From assembly GCA_965215385.1 (NCBI GenBank), contig OZ244059.1, positions 1,798,001 through 1,862,000 on the forward strand: a DNA stretch of 64,000 nucleotides, read 5' to 3'. The notes beneath the pieces are model-generated. The model saw nothing but the letters and a program-made list of their open reading frames with translations, was not told where the DNA came from and did not search any database. The translations under genes were made by a program, and so were the position numbers. This stretch comes from JAPORY01 sp965215385 (lineage in GTDB: Bacteria; Pseudomonadota; Alphaproteobacteria; Rhodobacterales; Rhodobacteraceae). Shown here in pieces: positions 1 through 7,950 of this stretch (positions are counted from its first letter, which is position 1; every line of letters starts with the position of its first letter).

Positions 1-123
1 AACCAGCAATGAGGCGAGATCAACAACGCGTTCTGCCACTGACCCGTTCCATCCCTTTTGGCGGCTTGCGCCCGACATAATCGACCAAACCCAGCGTGCC
101 AACCGGCGCGGTCGGTACGCCAT
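1..123 (-). CDS. Partial reading frame running off the left edge, unknown
   Basis: A minus-strand frame begins with ATG at 123 and stays open to base 1 (41 codons). It is rich in Arg and Trp and contains the segment SVAERVVDLASLL. I do not recognise it. It may be the start of a real gene continuing beyond the window or a chance frame. Bases 124-249 hold nothing I can assign. Confidence 0.2.
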   Translation of the reverse strand, partial: MAYRPRRLARWVWSIMSGASRQKGWNGSVAERVVDLASLLV

Positions 124-249
124 CAAGTGCTCCGATCGCGCAGCGGTGCCTCACGTCGAACTGCCGCTTGGACGACAAAGCCTTCGCACGGTGGCAACGA
201 TCAATATCGTGACACCCATTCCTTTGTTGGGTAAAGCGACAGTCGAAGA

Positions 250-951
250 TTGAATAGAACTGTGAGCATAATCTTGACCGATGATGAGATCAAAGCTGGG
301 TTCGAAGACCAACGACCGGGGTCATCAAAGCCCATTGTCCCCTTAGGACATGATCGATTTTTCAAGTTGGTATTGGACAACGACGAACGGGCGACAGAGA
401 TCATAAAACACTTCCTACCGGTGGAGATCGCCGCGCTCATGTCGGATGAACCGGTGAAATTAATTGCGGGTTCTTTTATCGATCCATCGCTTGGAACGAG
501 CCAATCTGACCGCCTGTTTGAGGTTCAATTGACCTCCGGGGATGCGCTCTTGGTTTATACCTTACTTGAGCACAAGTCTTATCTGGATGCCATGACGCCC
601 CTGCAAGTTGAAAAGTACAAATTCAAGATCTGGCGGCGCTATCACCGCAAGGATGGCCGCGGCCAAGTAAAGTTACCGCCGATCGTCGCACTGGAAAGAA
701 AAGGAGTGACTGAAGCTACCCCTTGGGGATCTGGCACCGAATGTCTTGACCTTATCGGTCCGTCGGCGAACAGAGCAGATCTATCCATCTCTGATTTTGG
801 AGACTTACGTCGCGCGCGCCCATTTATTGCCCGCGGTCACCTGCGAAGCAAGAAGTGTCGTCCGTCAGGCAATCGTCCATGGATCGATCACTTCAATGCC
901 GATATCGATAAAGTCTCGAATGTTGCGTGTCACCACTCTCAGGCCCTGTGA
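250..951 (+). pseudogene. Truncated Rpn-family (PD-(D/E)XK, transposase_31-like) nuclease
   Basis: The first ~150 residues resemble the Rpn / putative transposase family (PF04754-like), recombination-promoting PD-(D/E)XK DNA nucleases. Visible family blocks are GHDRFFKLVLDN near residue 33, LLEHKSYLDAMTPLQ near 106 with the usual LLEHxS catalytic context, the WRRYHRKDGRG segment, and KLPPIVAL near 141. After that the family's VxYHG... block is already abnormal, and from about residue 185 the reading frame simply runs antisense through vapC. Family members are usually ~300 aa, so the C-terminal helical part is missing. The start is uncertain: TTG at 250 or GTG at 262 are possible and no strong ribosome site is visible. 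I read it as a gene cut by a recombination junction near base 800-860, next to the vapBC cassette. Confidence 0.6.
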
Positions 952-1287
952 ATGCGCGATCGCCGCGATCTGGCAGTCTGCCTGTGATATTGGACGCCCG
1001 GCCGCGCGACACGCGGCGAAGATCTCAGCGTAGGCCCTTGCCGCATGACCATCAAACGGAAGAACTCGGTCGACAAATAAGCTGTTTAGCGTCCGTTCGG
1101 CTGCTTGCGCCAGACACCTGCGCCGCGTGCCCTCTGGCAGGACAGCCACTCCGGTCCGAATCTCCGCCACAGTGACCGCCGTAACGAATAAATCCTTGGT
1201 CAACTGCTTATCCACCCAAGACAAGACATTCGTATTGGGCGTGTTGCGCATCAGTTCAGATATCACATTCGTATCAAGCAGAAACAT
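865..1287 (-). CDS. vapC: PIN-domain toxin ribonuclease, VapC/FitB family
   Basis: A 140-residue PIN domain protein. VapC/FitB toxins are Mg-dependent RNases held inactive by the VapB/FitA antitoxin. The acidic PIN residues are visible: Asp in FLLDTNVISELMR at the N-terminus, Glu in VTVAEIRTG, Asp in ISQADCQIAAIA, and Asp in TRNIRDF. The last part, RPISQADCQIAAIAHSQG...TRNIRDF, is typical of the FitB branch. Although the frame stays open upstream to 1482, the ATG at 1287 gives the canonical MFLLDTN start and lies seven bases after the stop of the antitoxin gene, so the two form one operon. The 3' end overlaps, convergently, the open tail of the broken Rpn gene. All key residues are present, so the toxin is probably functional. 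Confidence 0.85.
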   Translation of the reverse strand: MFLLDTNVISELMRNTPNTNVLSWVDKQLTKDLFVTAVTVAEIRTGVAVLPEGTRRRCLAQAAERTLNSLFVDRVLPFDGHAARAYAEIFAACRAAGRPISQADCQIAAIAHSQGLRVVTRNIRDFIDIGIEVIDPWTIA

Positions 1288-1294
1288 GACTCTC

Positions 1295-1540
1295 TCAATC
1301 GAAACGTGGTGGATCACGCATTGACTCACGCGCAGGCAAATCGAGATCGACGCCGCCGAAAGGCTGAAACAGTTCATGGATCGCCGTCCCCAAGCCTTGA
1401 GAGGGGACGGCTTCCCTCTCGACGGCCGTACACAATATAAGGCGTACTTCCTCTTCCATGGACCGTCCGTTGCCCGCCGCACGTTTACGCAACCTCGTCT
1501 TCACACCGTCATCAAGATTGCGGATCGTTATACTCGCCAT
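1295..1540 (-). CDS. vapB: Ribbon-helix-helix antitoxin, VapB/FitA family
   Basis: An 81-residue antitoxin. It begins MASITIRNLDDGVKTRLRKR followed by AAGNGRSMEEEVRLIL, the Arc/MetJ-like ribbon-helix-helix fold of FitA antitoxins (beta strand ITIRNL, then helices with the GRSMEEEVR turn). The C-terminal tail (LFQPFGGVDLDLP) fits the toxin-neutralising region that inserts in the PIN active site. It is upstream of vapC with a seven-base gap; such pairs autoregulate from the antitoxin promoter. Intact in length for the family. Confidence 0.85.
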   Translation of the reverse strand: MASITIRNLDDGVKTRLRKRAAGNGRSMEEEVRLILCTAVEREAVPSQGLGTAIHELFQPFGGVDLDLPARESMRDPPRFD

Positions 1541-1544
1541 CGCC

Positions 1545-2018
1545 TTATCCTCCGATCAGGTTTGGTCCCATCGTAGGGTATGCTTGCAATGCAATCAAGC
1601 CGGTTTCAGAGATTCCGCCCTCATTGACCGACGGCGTCTTTGTTCCCGCTCCTGTACCGCGCACTCGACGATCGGCCAACCCGTCCGGACACAGGATCGC
1701 AAAGGAGGTCGCCGCTTTTATGATCATCTCCGGGGCACCAAGCCGAAAGATGACACCCCATGAGACATCCGCGATGCCGACCGCGCCGGCAAACGCTCGG
1801 AGGATCCGGTGCCAAATGCCTTGACCTTACCAATCCATCCGTAGACACTGAAGGTATCGTCTGACGACGGTCTGGGCGCAGTGTGAACCCTGTCCGGCAA
1901 ACGTGAGGACCTCGAGGACCTCCAGGACTCCGCCGTCGCGTCTCGTCATCGGACGTCTTGTCGTGTTTCGTCCTGATAGGAACAGGGTTTCCCATCCAAA
2001 TGATCCGAAAGAAACCAT
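1545..2018 (-). pseudogene. Unrecognised minus-strand frame with one internal TAA
   Basis: A minus-strand frame runs from ATG at 2018 to a stop at 1545, interrupted once by TAA at 1827-1829; it ends four bases before the vapB start. The downstream half encodes a plausible hydrophobic segment (FAGAVGIADVSWGVIFRLG, then APEMIIKAATSFAIL). I do not recognise a family. The 5' end overlaps the start of the plus-strand secreted gene by 19 bases, so one of the two starts is wrong or the overlap is divergent. It may be chance coding, and is listed because nothing else occupies 1545-1999. Confidence 0.2.
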
Positions 2019-2632
2019 CTTGGCGCCCCCTTCTGTTCAGCGTTGTATTGCCGATCAGTCTCCTTATTTCGGTGCTTCCGGCATTGCCATGCACCTAGAA
2101 CGCCGTTCTGGATCTCATTGGCCGACTGGAAGCTCCAACCGGTTACGACACCGTCTATCGCGGCGTGCGTGTTCCACCCCCGCAGCCGATCACCACACTA
2201 ACGGTGGGGCAGGTCCTGGACTGGCAGGGCCACACCGTCCGTGCGGGGTCGGTCTCGACCGCCGCTGGCCGCTACCAGATCATCCGTACCACCTTGCAGC
2301 GCCTGGTCACCGACGGTGTTCTCCGACGGGATGCGCTCTTTGACGCCGCCACGCAGGACCGCTTGGGTCGGCGTCTGCTCCGCGAAACCGGCTATCGGAA
2401 TGGCGACAACATCATCGAGGTCCGCCCCAAGGCCGGCGCCCATGTCTGGTCCAACCGGAATGCCAGCAATCCCAATCAAGGCCCCGGCGAGCTGGTGGTG
2501 CAGAACTTTGATCTGCCCTCTGGAACGACAACTCCATATAGCGCTCCAGGCAGTGCCTACTTCCTGTTCCTGAGCGGCAAGGGCTGCGCGCGGGTCGGGC
2601 CGGGTGGCGGATTGCTCGGCGGCAACCAGTAA
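2000..2632 (+). pseudogene. Secreted lysozyme-like protein, interrupted by TAG after the signal peptide
   Basis: A single frame runs from ATG 2000 to TAA 2632, broken only by TAG at 2096-2098. The first 32 codons form a clear signal peptide (basic MIRKKPSWRP, then a Leu/Val/Ile-rich core, then LPALPCT). Immediately after the stop comes NAVLDLIGRLEAPTGYDTVY, then TTLTVGQVLDWQ, then AAGRYQIIRTTLQRLV and FDAATQDRLGRRLL, which resembles lysozyme-like/endolysin domains in which the conserved AxGRYQ segment lies in the substrate cleft. The last ~60 residues are a separate repeat-family tail (KAGAHVWSNRN ... GPGELVV ... SAYFLFLSGKGCARVGPGG, ending LLGGNQ). Related tails recur at 42060-42251 and 46800-47060. 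A GTG at 2165 could restart a shorter protein lacking the signal peptide. Function of the tail is unknown; peptidoglycan cleavage is inferred from the resemblance only. Confidence 0.6.
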
Positions 2633-2754
2633 CACTGGGCAAACACGGCCAATGATGGCCGCCCCACCGGGTGCGGGTGTCGAGACGCCGCGGGTATCAG
2701 CCGGTCTGCACGGACGGACGGGGGCGACGGCGACGATTCCATCCTGGACGCCGA

Positions 2755-3063
2755 CTAGAGGCCGAGCGTGGGCGGCATAACCAAGTGACCGGCAATTGAC
2801 CGGTGGCCGGGCCCGGAACCGAACGCGTCACGATGTCCGGTCGCCTGTGCAAACCGATCGAGCGTGCGCGTGGAGGGCGTTTCCTTGCCGCCTTCCAGCC
2901 GTGCAATGTAAGACTGCGACGTGTTCATCCGTTCGGCCCGTTCCTGCTGCGTCAACCCCGCGGCTCCGCACGCCCTGATAAACGTATCGGCACGAGCAAA
3001 CTCCGTGTCGAGCACCGCCCATTCGGCACGATACTCCGGGTCCCTGTGCCATTCATGTGCCAT
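2755..3063 (-). CDS. higA: XRE-family helix-turn-helix antitoxin, HigA-like, apparently orphan
   Basis: A 102-residue protein with a Cro/CI-type helix-turn-helix at about residues 37-70: GLTQQERAERMNTSQSYIAR followed by LEGGKETPSTRTLDRFAQATGH. The N-terminal extension (MAHEWHRDPEYRAEWAVLDTEF) is the usual one in HigA antitoxins paired with Gp49-like/HigB toxins. In intact systems the toxin gene lies just upstream; here only its C-terminal stump is left (3110-3235), 46 bases before this start. The C-terminus past GHRDAFGSG is longer than usual and may be read-through into unrelated sequence. Probably a DNA-binding repressor without a partner. Confidence 0.75.
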   Translation of the reverse strand: MAHEWHRDPEYRAEWAVLDTEFARADTFIRACGAAGLTQQERAERMNTSQSYIARLEGGKETPSTRTLDRFAQATGHRDAFGSGPGHRSIAGHLVMPPTLGL

Positions 3064-3109
3064 CCATCAAAGGCCCTCTGAGCAGAAAGGGTCTGGTTCA
3101 GCTCCTTGG

Positions 3110-3235
3110 TCACGGATACACCTCCGCTCTTCTCTCCCGGGCCATTTCAATCTCCCGTCGGGGCGTCGCCCGGGTCTTCTTCGTAAAAACACCCACAACG
3201 ATGATCCGTTTCGGATGCGTTAATGAATCGGGCGA
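3110..3235 (-). pseudogene. C-terminal stump of a HigB/Gp49-like toxin
   Basis: In the frame upstream of higA the minus strand reads HPKRIIVVGVFTKKTRATPR followed by REIEMARERRAEVYP and TGA at 3110. This is the conserved end of HigB/Gp49-family (RelE-like) mRNA interferases, in which VxVFxKKTRATP is the last strand and helix. A TGA at 3236-3238 bounds the frame, and no N-terminal half is visible in any frame upstream. The toxin is therefore dead while the antitoxin remains. Confidence 0.7.
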
Positions 3236-3349
3236 TCACGGTCCGTGACGGACACATCGGGCGGTCTGCGCATCGCCTCGGTCGGACGAACAAACGGAAT
3301 GCGGGTCTAGACCCATTGATGGATCGAAATTGGAGGATTAGGTTGAAGG

Positions 3350-3586
3350 ATGACCGAAACCCCCGATCCCGATCATGAATTCGATAAACGGATCGATGTG
3401 CTGGAGGAGCGTATGAATTCCATGAACGCCAAGAATGAAAGCGCGATCGATCGATTGAATACGATCCTGGCGGACTTCAAGACAGAGAGTGCAAAACGCG
3501 AAACACGGTTGATCCTGACCATGGGTGGAATGATTGCCGTTGCCATCCTCGGGATCCTGATCCGCTGGCCGGTGCCGCCCGTCTGA
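3350..3586 (+). CDS. Small coiled-coil protein with C-terminal membrane anchor
   Basis: A 78-residue protein preceded by a GGAGGATTAGGTTGAAGG ribosome-binding region. Residues ~8-52 are charged and heptad-like (FDKRIDVLEERMNSMNAKNE and following), predicted coiled coil; residues ~53-72 (ILTMGGMIAVAILGILIRW) form one membrane span. Such short helix-plus-anchor proteins are common near phage or mobile DNA in alphaproteobacteria, but I cannot name a family. Role unknown. Confidence 0.55.
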   Translation: MTETPDPDHEFDKRIDVLEERMNSMNAKNESAIDRLNTILADFKTESAKRETRLILTMGGMIAVAILGILIRWPVPPV

Positions 3587-3652
3587 TCCGGGCCATCGGC
3601 GCGGTCCGTTTCCCCGGATTATCATCAGAAAATTGATAGGGTCATTTTTACC

Positions 3653-4398
3653 CTATTTATCCGTCATGAGATGCTCGCTCTTTACTTTAACTTCTTCCCA
3701 GTCAATGTCTTGATCATCGTCAACACGGGAATAGCAAAGATTTCTGCGCGCAAGGCAGATGATTTCCTCACGCGAAAGAGATTGGAAGATAGGCACAAGA
3801 ATTTGTCGTTCATGTTCATTCTCGAGTTTTCCAAATGCACGCATCGCTGCATAAAAGTACTCTTTTTCTGAAGTAAATTCACAGTTCAAATGTAGCGAAC
3901 ATGAAATCGTTTGAATAATAAGGTCTTCATTGTTGATTGTCGCGGTATCCAACATTTCGGATGGATCACGATCTGCATGTTTGAGAAAATTGGAAGCTCT
4001 ATGTTTTGCCCGATAAAATTCGTCTGCCTGTATTTTGGGACCTCGCACCGTGATTTCGTTGATGTCTGGATCTTCTCGTAACATATCTATAAAGGGCTGA
4101 AGATGCTTTAGCCCGTCTTCGCCCAAGATTTTCCGGTCCGTGTCAGACAACTCTCCGTTAATATATTGCTTGGCCGTAACCAGAACCCCATATGCCATAT
4201 GATAAAACGCTGGATTCTTACCACGATGACGAAGCAGGTCTGAATATATGGTGTATGCAGCCGACACCGATGTATGAATCGCAAGAGAGTCCTCCTCCAT
4301 AAAAACATCCTGATCGCCGTTCCGAGTTGCACTTCCGCAGCAACCAGTTTGTTAACGAGTATTACGCCTTTTTCATCATTTTTCTTGATGATCTCCAT
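3653..4398 (-). pseudogene. Uncharacterised conserved protein, split by a one-base shift in a T run
   Basis: The upstream frame starts at ATG 4398 with a good AGGAAG site and reads MEIIKKNDEKG... LVAAEVQLGTAIRMF; the downstream frame continues MEEDSLAIHTSVSAAYTIYS and runs to TAA at 3653. I recognise this from memory as one uncharacterised family whose N-terminus reads KLEAARRQLxTAIRLFF...SIHTLAAAAYxIL, and whose middle carries NFLKHADRDP (here ASNFLKHADRDPSEML). The two halves join perfectly if the run of five Ts on the coding strand near 4306 had six, giving MFFMEED. So this is a single-base deletion, a sequencing error, or a slippage-prone phase switch. The gene is AT-rich compared with its neighbours, suggesting transfer. 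No known function; all-helical content and neighbours suggest HEPN-like. Confidence 0.6.
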
Positions 4399-4715
4399 GC
4401 AGTCTTCCTTTCGAAGATATATATTTGTCGACAATTAACGTGATCAAATTGCAGTCAAAACAATGTAAATCGAAAATGAGGAGGCTTACCCGGTTTCCTC
4501 ATACTTGGTCAGATCATAACTTCTGGCGGTGAATTTCTTTCTTTTGCAGTTTAATTGTGTCGAGATTTGCCATCTCAACATCAGCACTAATTTAGCAATA
4601 TATTTTCTTAACCAATCACTCAAAAAATACTGTCAAAGCGATATGACATACAATCACACAAAATCTAAGGAACTACAGCAGGATAATTGAACGATAAGAC
4701 AATAATCACGACGAC

Positions 4716-5552
4716 ATGATGACGAACCAAAAAATAAATTTTCGGGATCCATTTTGGATTCTATCCTGGCTGGAAACTGCATTAGAGACGGAAAAAGAGA
4801 AGTATCGGGCGTGTCCGGTAATTCCCGACTTGGTGCCTGGATGTGTTAACGCGCAAGGATGGGGATATGTCGTCACCAGCTATTTTCTGATTGAGTTGGC
4901 GTTGAAGGCGATTCTGTTTGTACGTGGATCAACTATGGTTCCCAAGACACATTCACTTTGTACGCTCTTCAATGATCTTGAGGATTGTGAGCAGAAAGTT
5001 CTTTGTGAGTACTACAACGACTACAGAGCGACAACAAGCGGGACAATGCGTAACTTTCCATACAATTCGATCAATGACTTTCTTCAGAATCTTGATGGCG
5101 ACTCTGCCCACGGATCATTCGATTGGAGATATACTCTGATCGAAAGATGTCATGGAGATGAAATGCCGGCAATCAGCATAGAGTATATGCACGAAATCGT
5201 TTTTGGTTGCGTCAGAATACTGGAGGCGCACGAATGTGACGAACACGTTGATCCAATGCACTTTACACGCTCATGGCACTTGCATGAAAAACGCGCGCAG
5301 CAGCATGCAGACTGGCAAGATAGCAGAATCACGTCTGATGGCTATGTCGGTCTAGGAGACAGGCTGGAGATCCTCTGGGGACCCGACCATCTTGACCGTT
5401 ACGACTTGCATGTATTCAAAGGTAAAGGAATGAAACGACAATTCTCGAAACTACCAGCCAATCCTACCGTCCCGATTGTTGACAAAAGGATGGAAGTCAA
5501 AAATTTCATCGCACAGCGAAAGCGATCACACGATATTAACAGGAACTACTGA
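4716..5552 (+). CDS. HEPN-like protein of unknown function
   Basis: A 278-residue intact protein in AT-rich sequence. Residues ~42-90 (GWGYVVTSYFLIELALKAIL ... PKTHSLCTLFNDL) match the general pattern of HEPN-type helical domains (A..L.LKA.L....G....TH.L..LF), and around residues 140-150 there is DWRYTLIERCHG, a place where HEPN proteins often carry Arg and His catalytic residues, although a clean Rx4-6H motif is not certain. The C-terminal ~100 residues are charged and unrecognised. It lies 85 bases before a methyltransferase fragment and next to another small helical gene, so a lost defence locus is possible. Family assignment is inference. Confidence 0.5.
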   Translation: MMTNQKINFRDPFWILSWLETALETEKEKYRACPVIPDLVPGCVNAQGWGYVVTSYFLIELALKAILFVRGSTMVPKTHSLCTLFNDLEDCEQKVLCEYYNDYRATTSGTMRNFPYNSINDFLQNLDGDSAHGSFDWRYTLIERCHGDEMPAISIEYMHEIVFGCVRILEAHECDEHVDPMHFTRSWHLHEKRAQQHADWQDSRITSDGYVGLGDRLEILWGPDHLDRYDLHVFKGKGMKRQFSKLPANPTVPIVDKRMEVKNFIAQRKRSHDINRNY

Positions 5553-5636
5553 CCAACCAGCGGCCTGCATTGACGTTAAATTTCGTTATTCTAGTCTTCG
5601 CACAGTTAATCTGAAGCAGTACAGTGGGGTCTGTCG

Positions 5637-5801
5637 TTGAAATTGGACTTTTGCGATTTCTTTAGTGGTTGTGGTGGTACAAGCAGGGGCATTATGGACG
5701 CGGGAATCAATGTCCGGTTTGGCTTGGATTGTGATCGGCATGCGAAGCAGACCTTCGAAGCCAATTTCCCAAAGGCGACATTCATCAACGAAGACATTTG
5801 A
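5637..5801 (+). pseudogene. N-terminal fragment of a C5-cytosine DNA methyltransferase
   Basis: The frame from TTG 5637 reads LKLDFCDFFSGCGGTSRGIM and then DAGINVRFGLDCDRHAKQTF, EANFPKATFINEDI, ending at TGA 5799-5801 after 54 codons. This is motif I of Dcm-type methyltransferases (DxFSGxGGxSxG, the AdoMet-binding loop) and motif II with the acidic residue in GLDCD. Everything downstream, including the catalytic PCQ motif, is absent. The 248 bases from 5802 to fmt hold no further methyltransferase sequence that I can see. Confidence 0.75.
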
Positions 5802-5852
5802 TCAGATTATGATGGCGATTGCACCTTCTCTTTCGAGAGCGTTTATTATTCA

Positions 5853-5886
5853 AAGCCCCCTTAACACGAGAGCGGGCGTTTTTCAG
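5853..5886. terminator. Possible transcription terminator 3' of fmt
   Basis: AAAGCCCCC and GCGGGCGTTTTT lie either side of a short loop; a four-base GCCC/GGGC core with a T run can fold on the plus strand and, less well, on the minus strand where it would end the fmt transcript. Weak stem, so only a suggestion. Confidence 0.25.
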
Positions 5887-6049
5887 TCACAAACAGATGC
5901 GTGTAACACCACAGCGTGCCAAGACGGTGATCGTGAGCCTTCCTCGCATTGCCTGCGAATACTTTAGTGATGCGTCGACGAAGCCAATCAATCCTCGCCA
6001 TTTGGGATACGATAGATTGCCGACGGTCAGATTGTCTGCCACTTGGTCT

Positions 6050-6964
6050 CTAATCGTCGGTCAGATCGGTACCTGTTGGTAGCGGGCAACCGCGTACGAA
6101 GTCTGGTGCTGTTTGCGCCGAACGTCCGGAGCGTTGCAACTTCAGGAAATGAATTGCACCATTCCCGCACGCGACCGTCAATTGTTCGTTCAGAACTCGG
6201 CCCGGTTTTCCACCCCCGTCGACAACTTGACTAGCGAGTATCTTGATTCGTTCTTTGCCGAATCTTATCCAAGCACCCGGCACAGGCGATAGCCCCCGAA
6301 TTTGGCGATCAATTTTTTCCGCCGGAAGGCACCAATCGATCTTTGCCTCGGATTTATCGATTTTATGAGCGTAAGTTACCCCCACAGTTGACTGCGCCTG
6401 TTCGGTCAATTCAGCGGGGTCAGCCAGCGCCTTGACGATCAAGTTGGCACCCATACGCGCCAACCGTTCGGCCAACTCACCAGCTGTTTCCAAACATCGG
6501 ATGTCTGTAGTTTCAGTCAATAATATTGGACCCGTATCTAATCCAGACTCCATTTTCATGATACATACCCCGGTCCTTTCATCCCCCGCCATGATTGCTC
6601 TTTGTATGGGTGCGGCCCCCCGCCATCGAGGGAGTAAACTCGCGTGGATATTAAGGCATCCGTTTGGGTTAGAATTGAGAATAGCTGGAGGCAGCAGTAA
6701 GCCATAAGCAACAACAACGATTTGATCAGCTGCGAGTGTCGCGATCAAAGCTGCCTGTTCGTCGCCTCTCAAGCTAGTCGGATAATGGACCGTGAGGCCT
6801 AACACTTCGGCTCTTTGTTGTACCGGCGATCGTCGTAATTTCTTGCCGCGCCCCGCCGGTCGCGGCGGCTGACAATAAACACCGACAACGTCGTGCCCCG
6901 CCTTCATAAGTGCATCTAAGGCGGGAACTGAAAATTCTGAAGTTCCAAAAAAAATGATGCGCAT
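6050..6964 (-). CDS. fmt: Methionyl-tRNA formyltransferase
   Basis: A 304-residue cytosolic enzyme that formylates Met-tRNAfMet with 10-formyl-tetrahydrofolate before translation initiation. N-terminal Rossmann-type domain begins MRIIFFGTSEFSVPALDALM. The catalytic region is clear: NIHASLLPRWRGAAPIQRAI (Asn, His and the SLLPRWRGAAPI signature), then ERTGVCIMKMESGLDTGPIL with the catalytic Asp in GLDTGP. The C-terminal OB-like tRNA-binding domain follows (KIDWCLPAEKIDRQIRGLSP and on). Length is normal. def lies upstream on the same strand, the usual def-fmt pairing, but here separated by ~360 bases with no convincing gene. Confidence 0.95.
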   Translation of the reverse strand: MRIIFFGTSEFSVPALDALMKAGHDVVGVYCQPPRPAGRGKKLRRSPVQQRAEVLGLTVHYPTSLRGDEQAALIATLAADQIVVVAYGLLLPPAILNSNPNGCLNIHASLLPRWRGAAPIQRAIMAGDERTGVCIMKMESGLDTGPILLTETTDIRCLETAGELAERLARMGANLIVKALADPAELTEQAQSTVGVTYAHKIDKSEAKIDWCLPAEKIDRQIRGLSPVPGAWIRFGKERIKILASQVVDGGGKPGRVLNEQLTVACGNGAIHFLKLQRSGRSAQTAPDFVRGCPLPTGTDLTDD

Positions 6965-7327
6965 TGTTCCCGCGATCCCGTCAATCCGTCATCCCGATCC
7001 AAGGCCGCTGCTCCCCGATCAATATCACTGCTACACCATAATCCGACTCGCAAATCCCTTGCAGTCTCGTCTCCATAGCCGCATTATGGTTCTCCGCCAA
7101 AAACCAGCTTTCACTGACACTGAAAGTGCCAAAACCGGTCCGCAAGTAAGGCACACAACCGGAAGGTTTGGTTCCTTCAAAGTCTCATAAAAACAGTACC
7201 CAACGCGTTCCGAGAACACGCCGTCTTTGCGGAGACTGCGCCGCCTCATTATCAGTCAGCAATTGCGCGAAATTTGGGAAAACCGAAATTCTTGGCGGTG
7301 CTGAAGACAGTCGCAAAAGGTCGTGGT
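6965..7327. other. Gap between def and fmt, no assigned gene
   Basis: In most bacteria def and fmt are adjacent. This 363-base spacer contains only a 72-codon minus-strand frame (7249-7031) with several Cys and Arg and no recognisable motif. I see no RNA gene or strong terminator. Confidence 0.4.
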
Positions 7328-7846
7328 TCAATCTCGGTCCAACTCACGCTTCATTTTTTTCATTTTTCGCGTAATTATTTGTCGTCTGACTGGGGTCAAA
7401 TAATCAATGAACAATTTGCCATCGAGATGATCCACCTCATGCTGAACACAAATCGCCCACAAACCGTCAAAGCTCCGCTCGACCGGATTTCCGTCCTCAT
7501 TAATCCAAGAAACTTCGACTTCAGTAGGACGGCATACTTCGGCAAATTGTTCAGGAAAAGAAAGGCATCCCTCTTCATATGAAAATGTTTCATCGGATCG
7601 CGAAATGATCTGCGGATTAAACATAATCGTTGGCTCTGGTTTGTTTTCATCTGGCTTAATGCAGTCCATGACGATCAGTCGCTCCATCACCCCCAACTGA
7701 CTAGCAGCAAGACCTATTCCGGGCGCGGCATACATCGTTTCGAGCATATCTACCGCCAGCTGACGGCGTTCATCGGTTATGTCTGCGACGGGTTCACACT
7801 TGGTGCGCAACCGCGTATCGGGATGGAGGATAATTTGGCGTATCAT
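7328..7846 (-). CDS. def: Peptide deformylase
   Basis: A 172-residue metal-dependent hydrolase that removes the N-formyl group from nascent proteins. All three active-site motifs are present: GIGLAASQLG (motif 1), EEGCLSFP with the metal-binding Cys (motif 2), and QHEVDHLDG, the HExxH metal site and general base (motif 3). The usual motif 1 is GxGLAAxQ and is well kept. Normal length, intact. It works directly after the product of fmt, its downstream neighbour on the same strand. Confidence 0.95.
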   Translation of the reverse strand: MIRQIILHPDTRLRTKCEPVADITDERRQLAVDMLETMYAAPGIGLAASQLGVMERLIVMDCIKPDENKPEPTIMFNPQIISRSDETFSYEEGCLSFPEQFAEVCRPTEVEVSWINEDGNPVERSFDGLWAICVQHEVDHLDGKLFIDYLTPVRRQIITRKMKKMKRELDRD

Positions 7847-7950
7847 GCTGGTGGTCCGATTGTTGTATAGCCCCCATACTATGACGCTTGCACTCTGACA
7901 AGAAAGCCGACAAGCATCTAGCCCCTGCCAATGAGATTAGGAGACCATCT

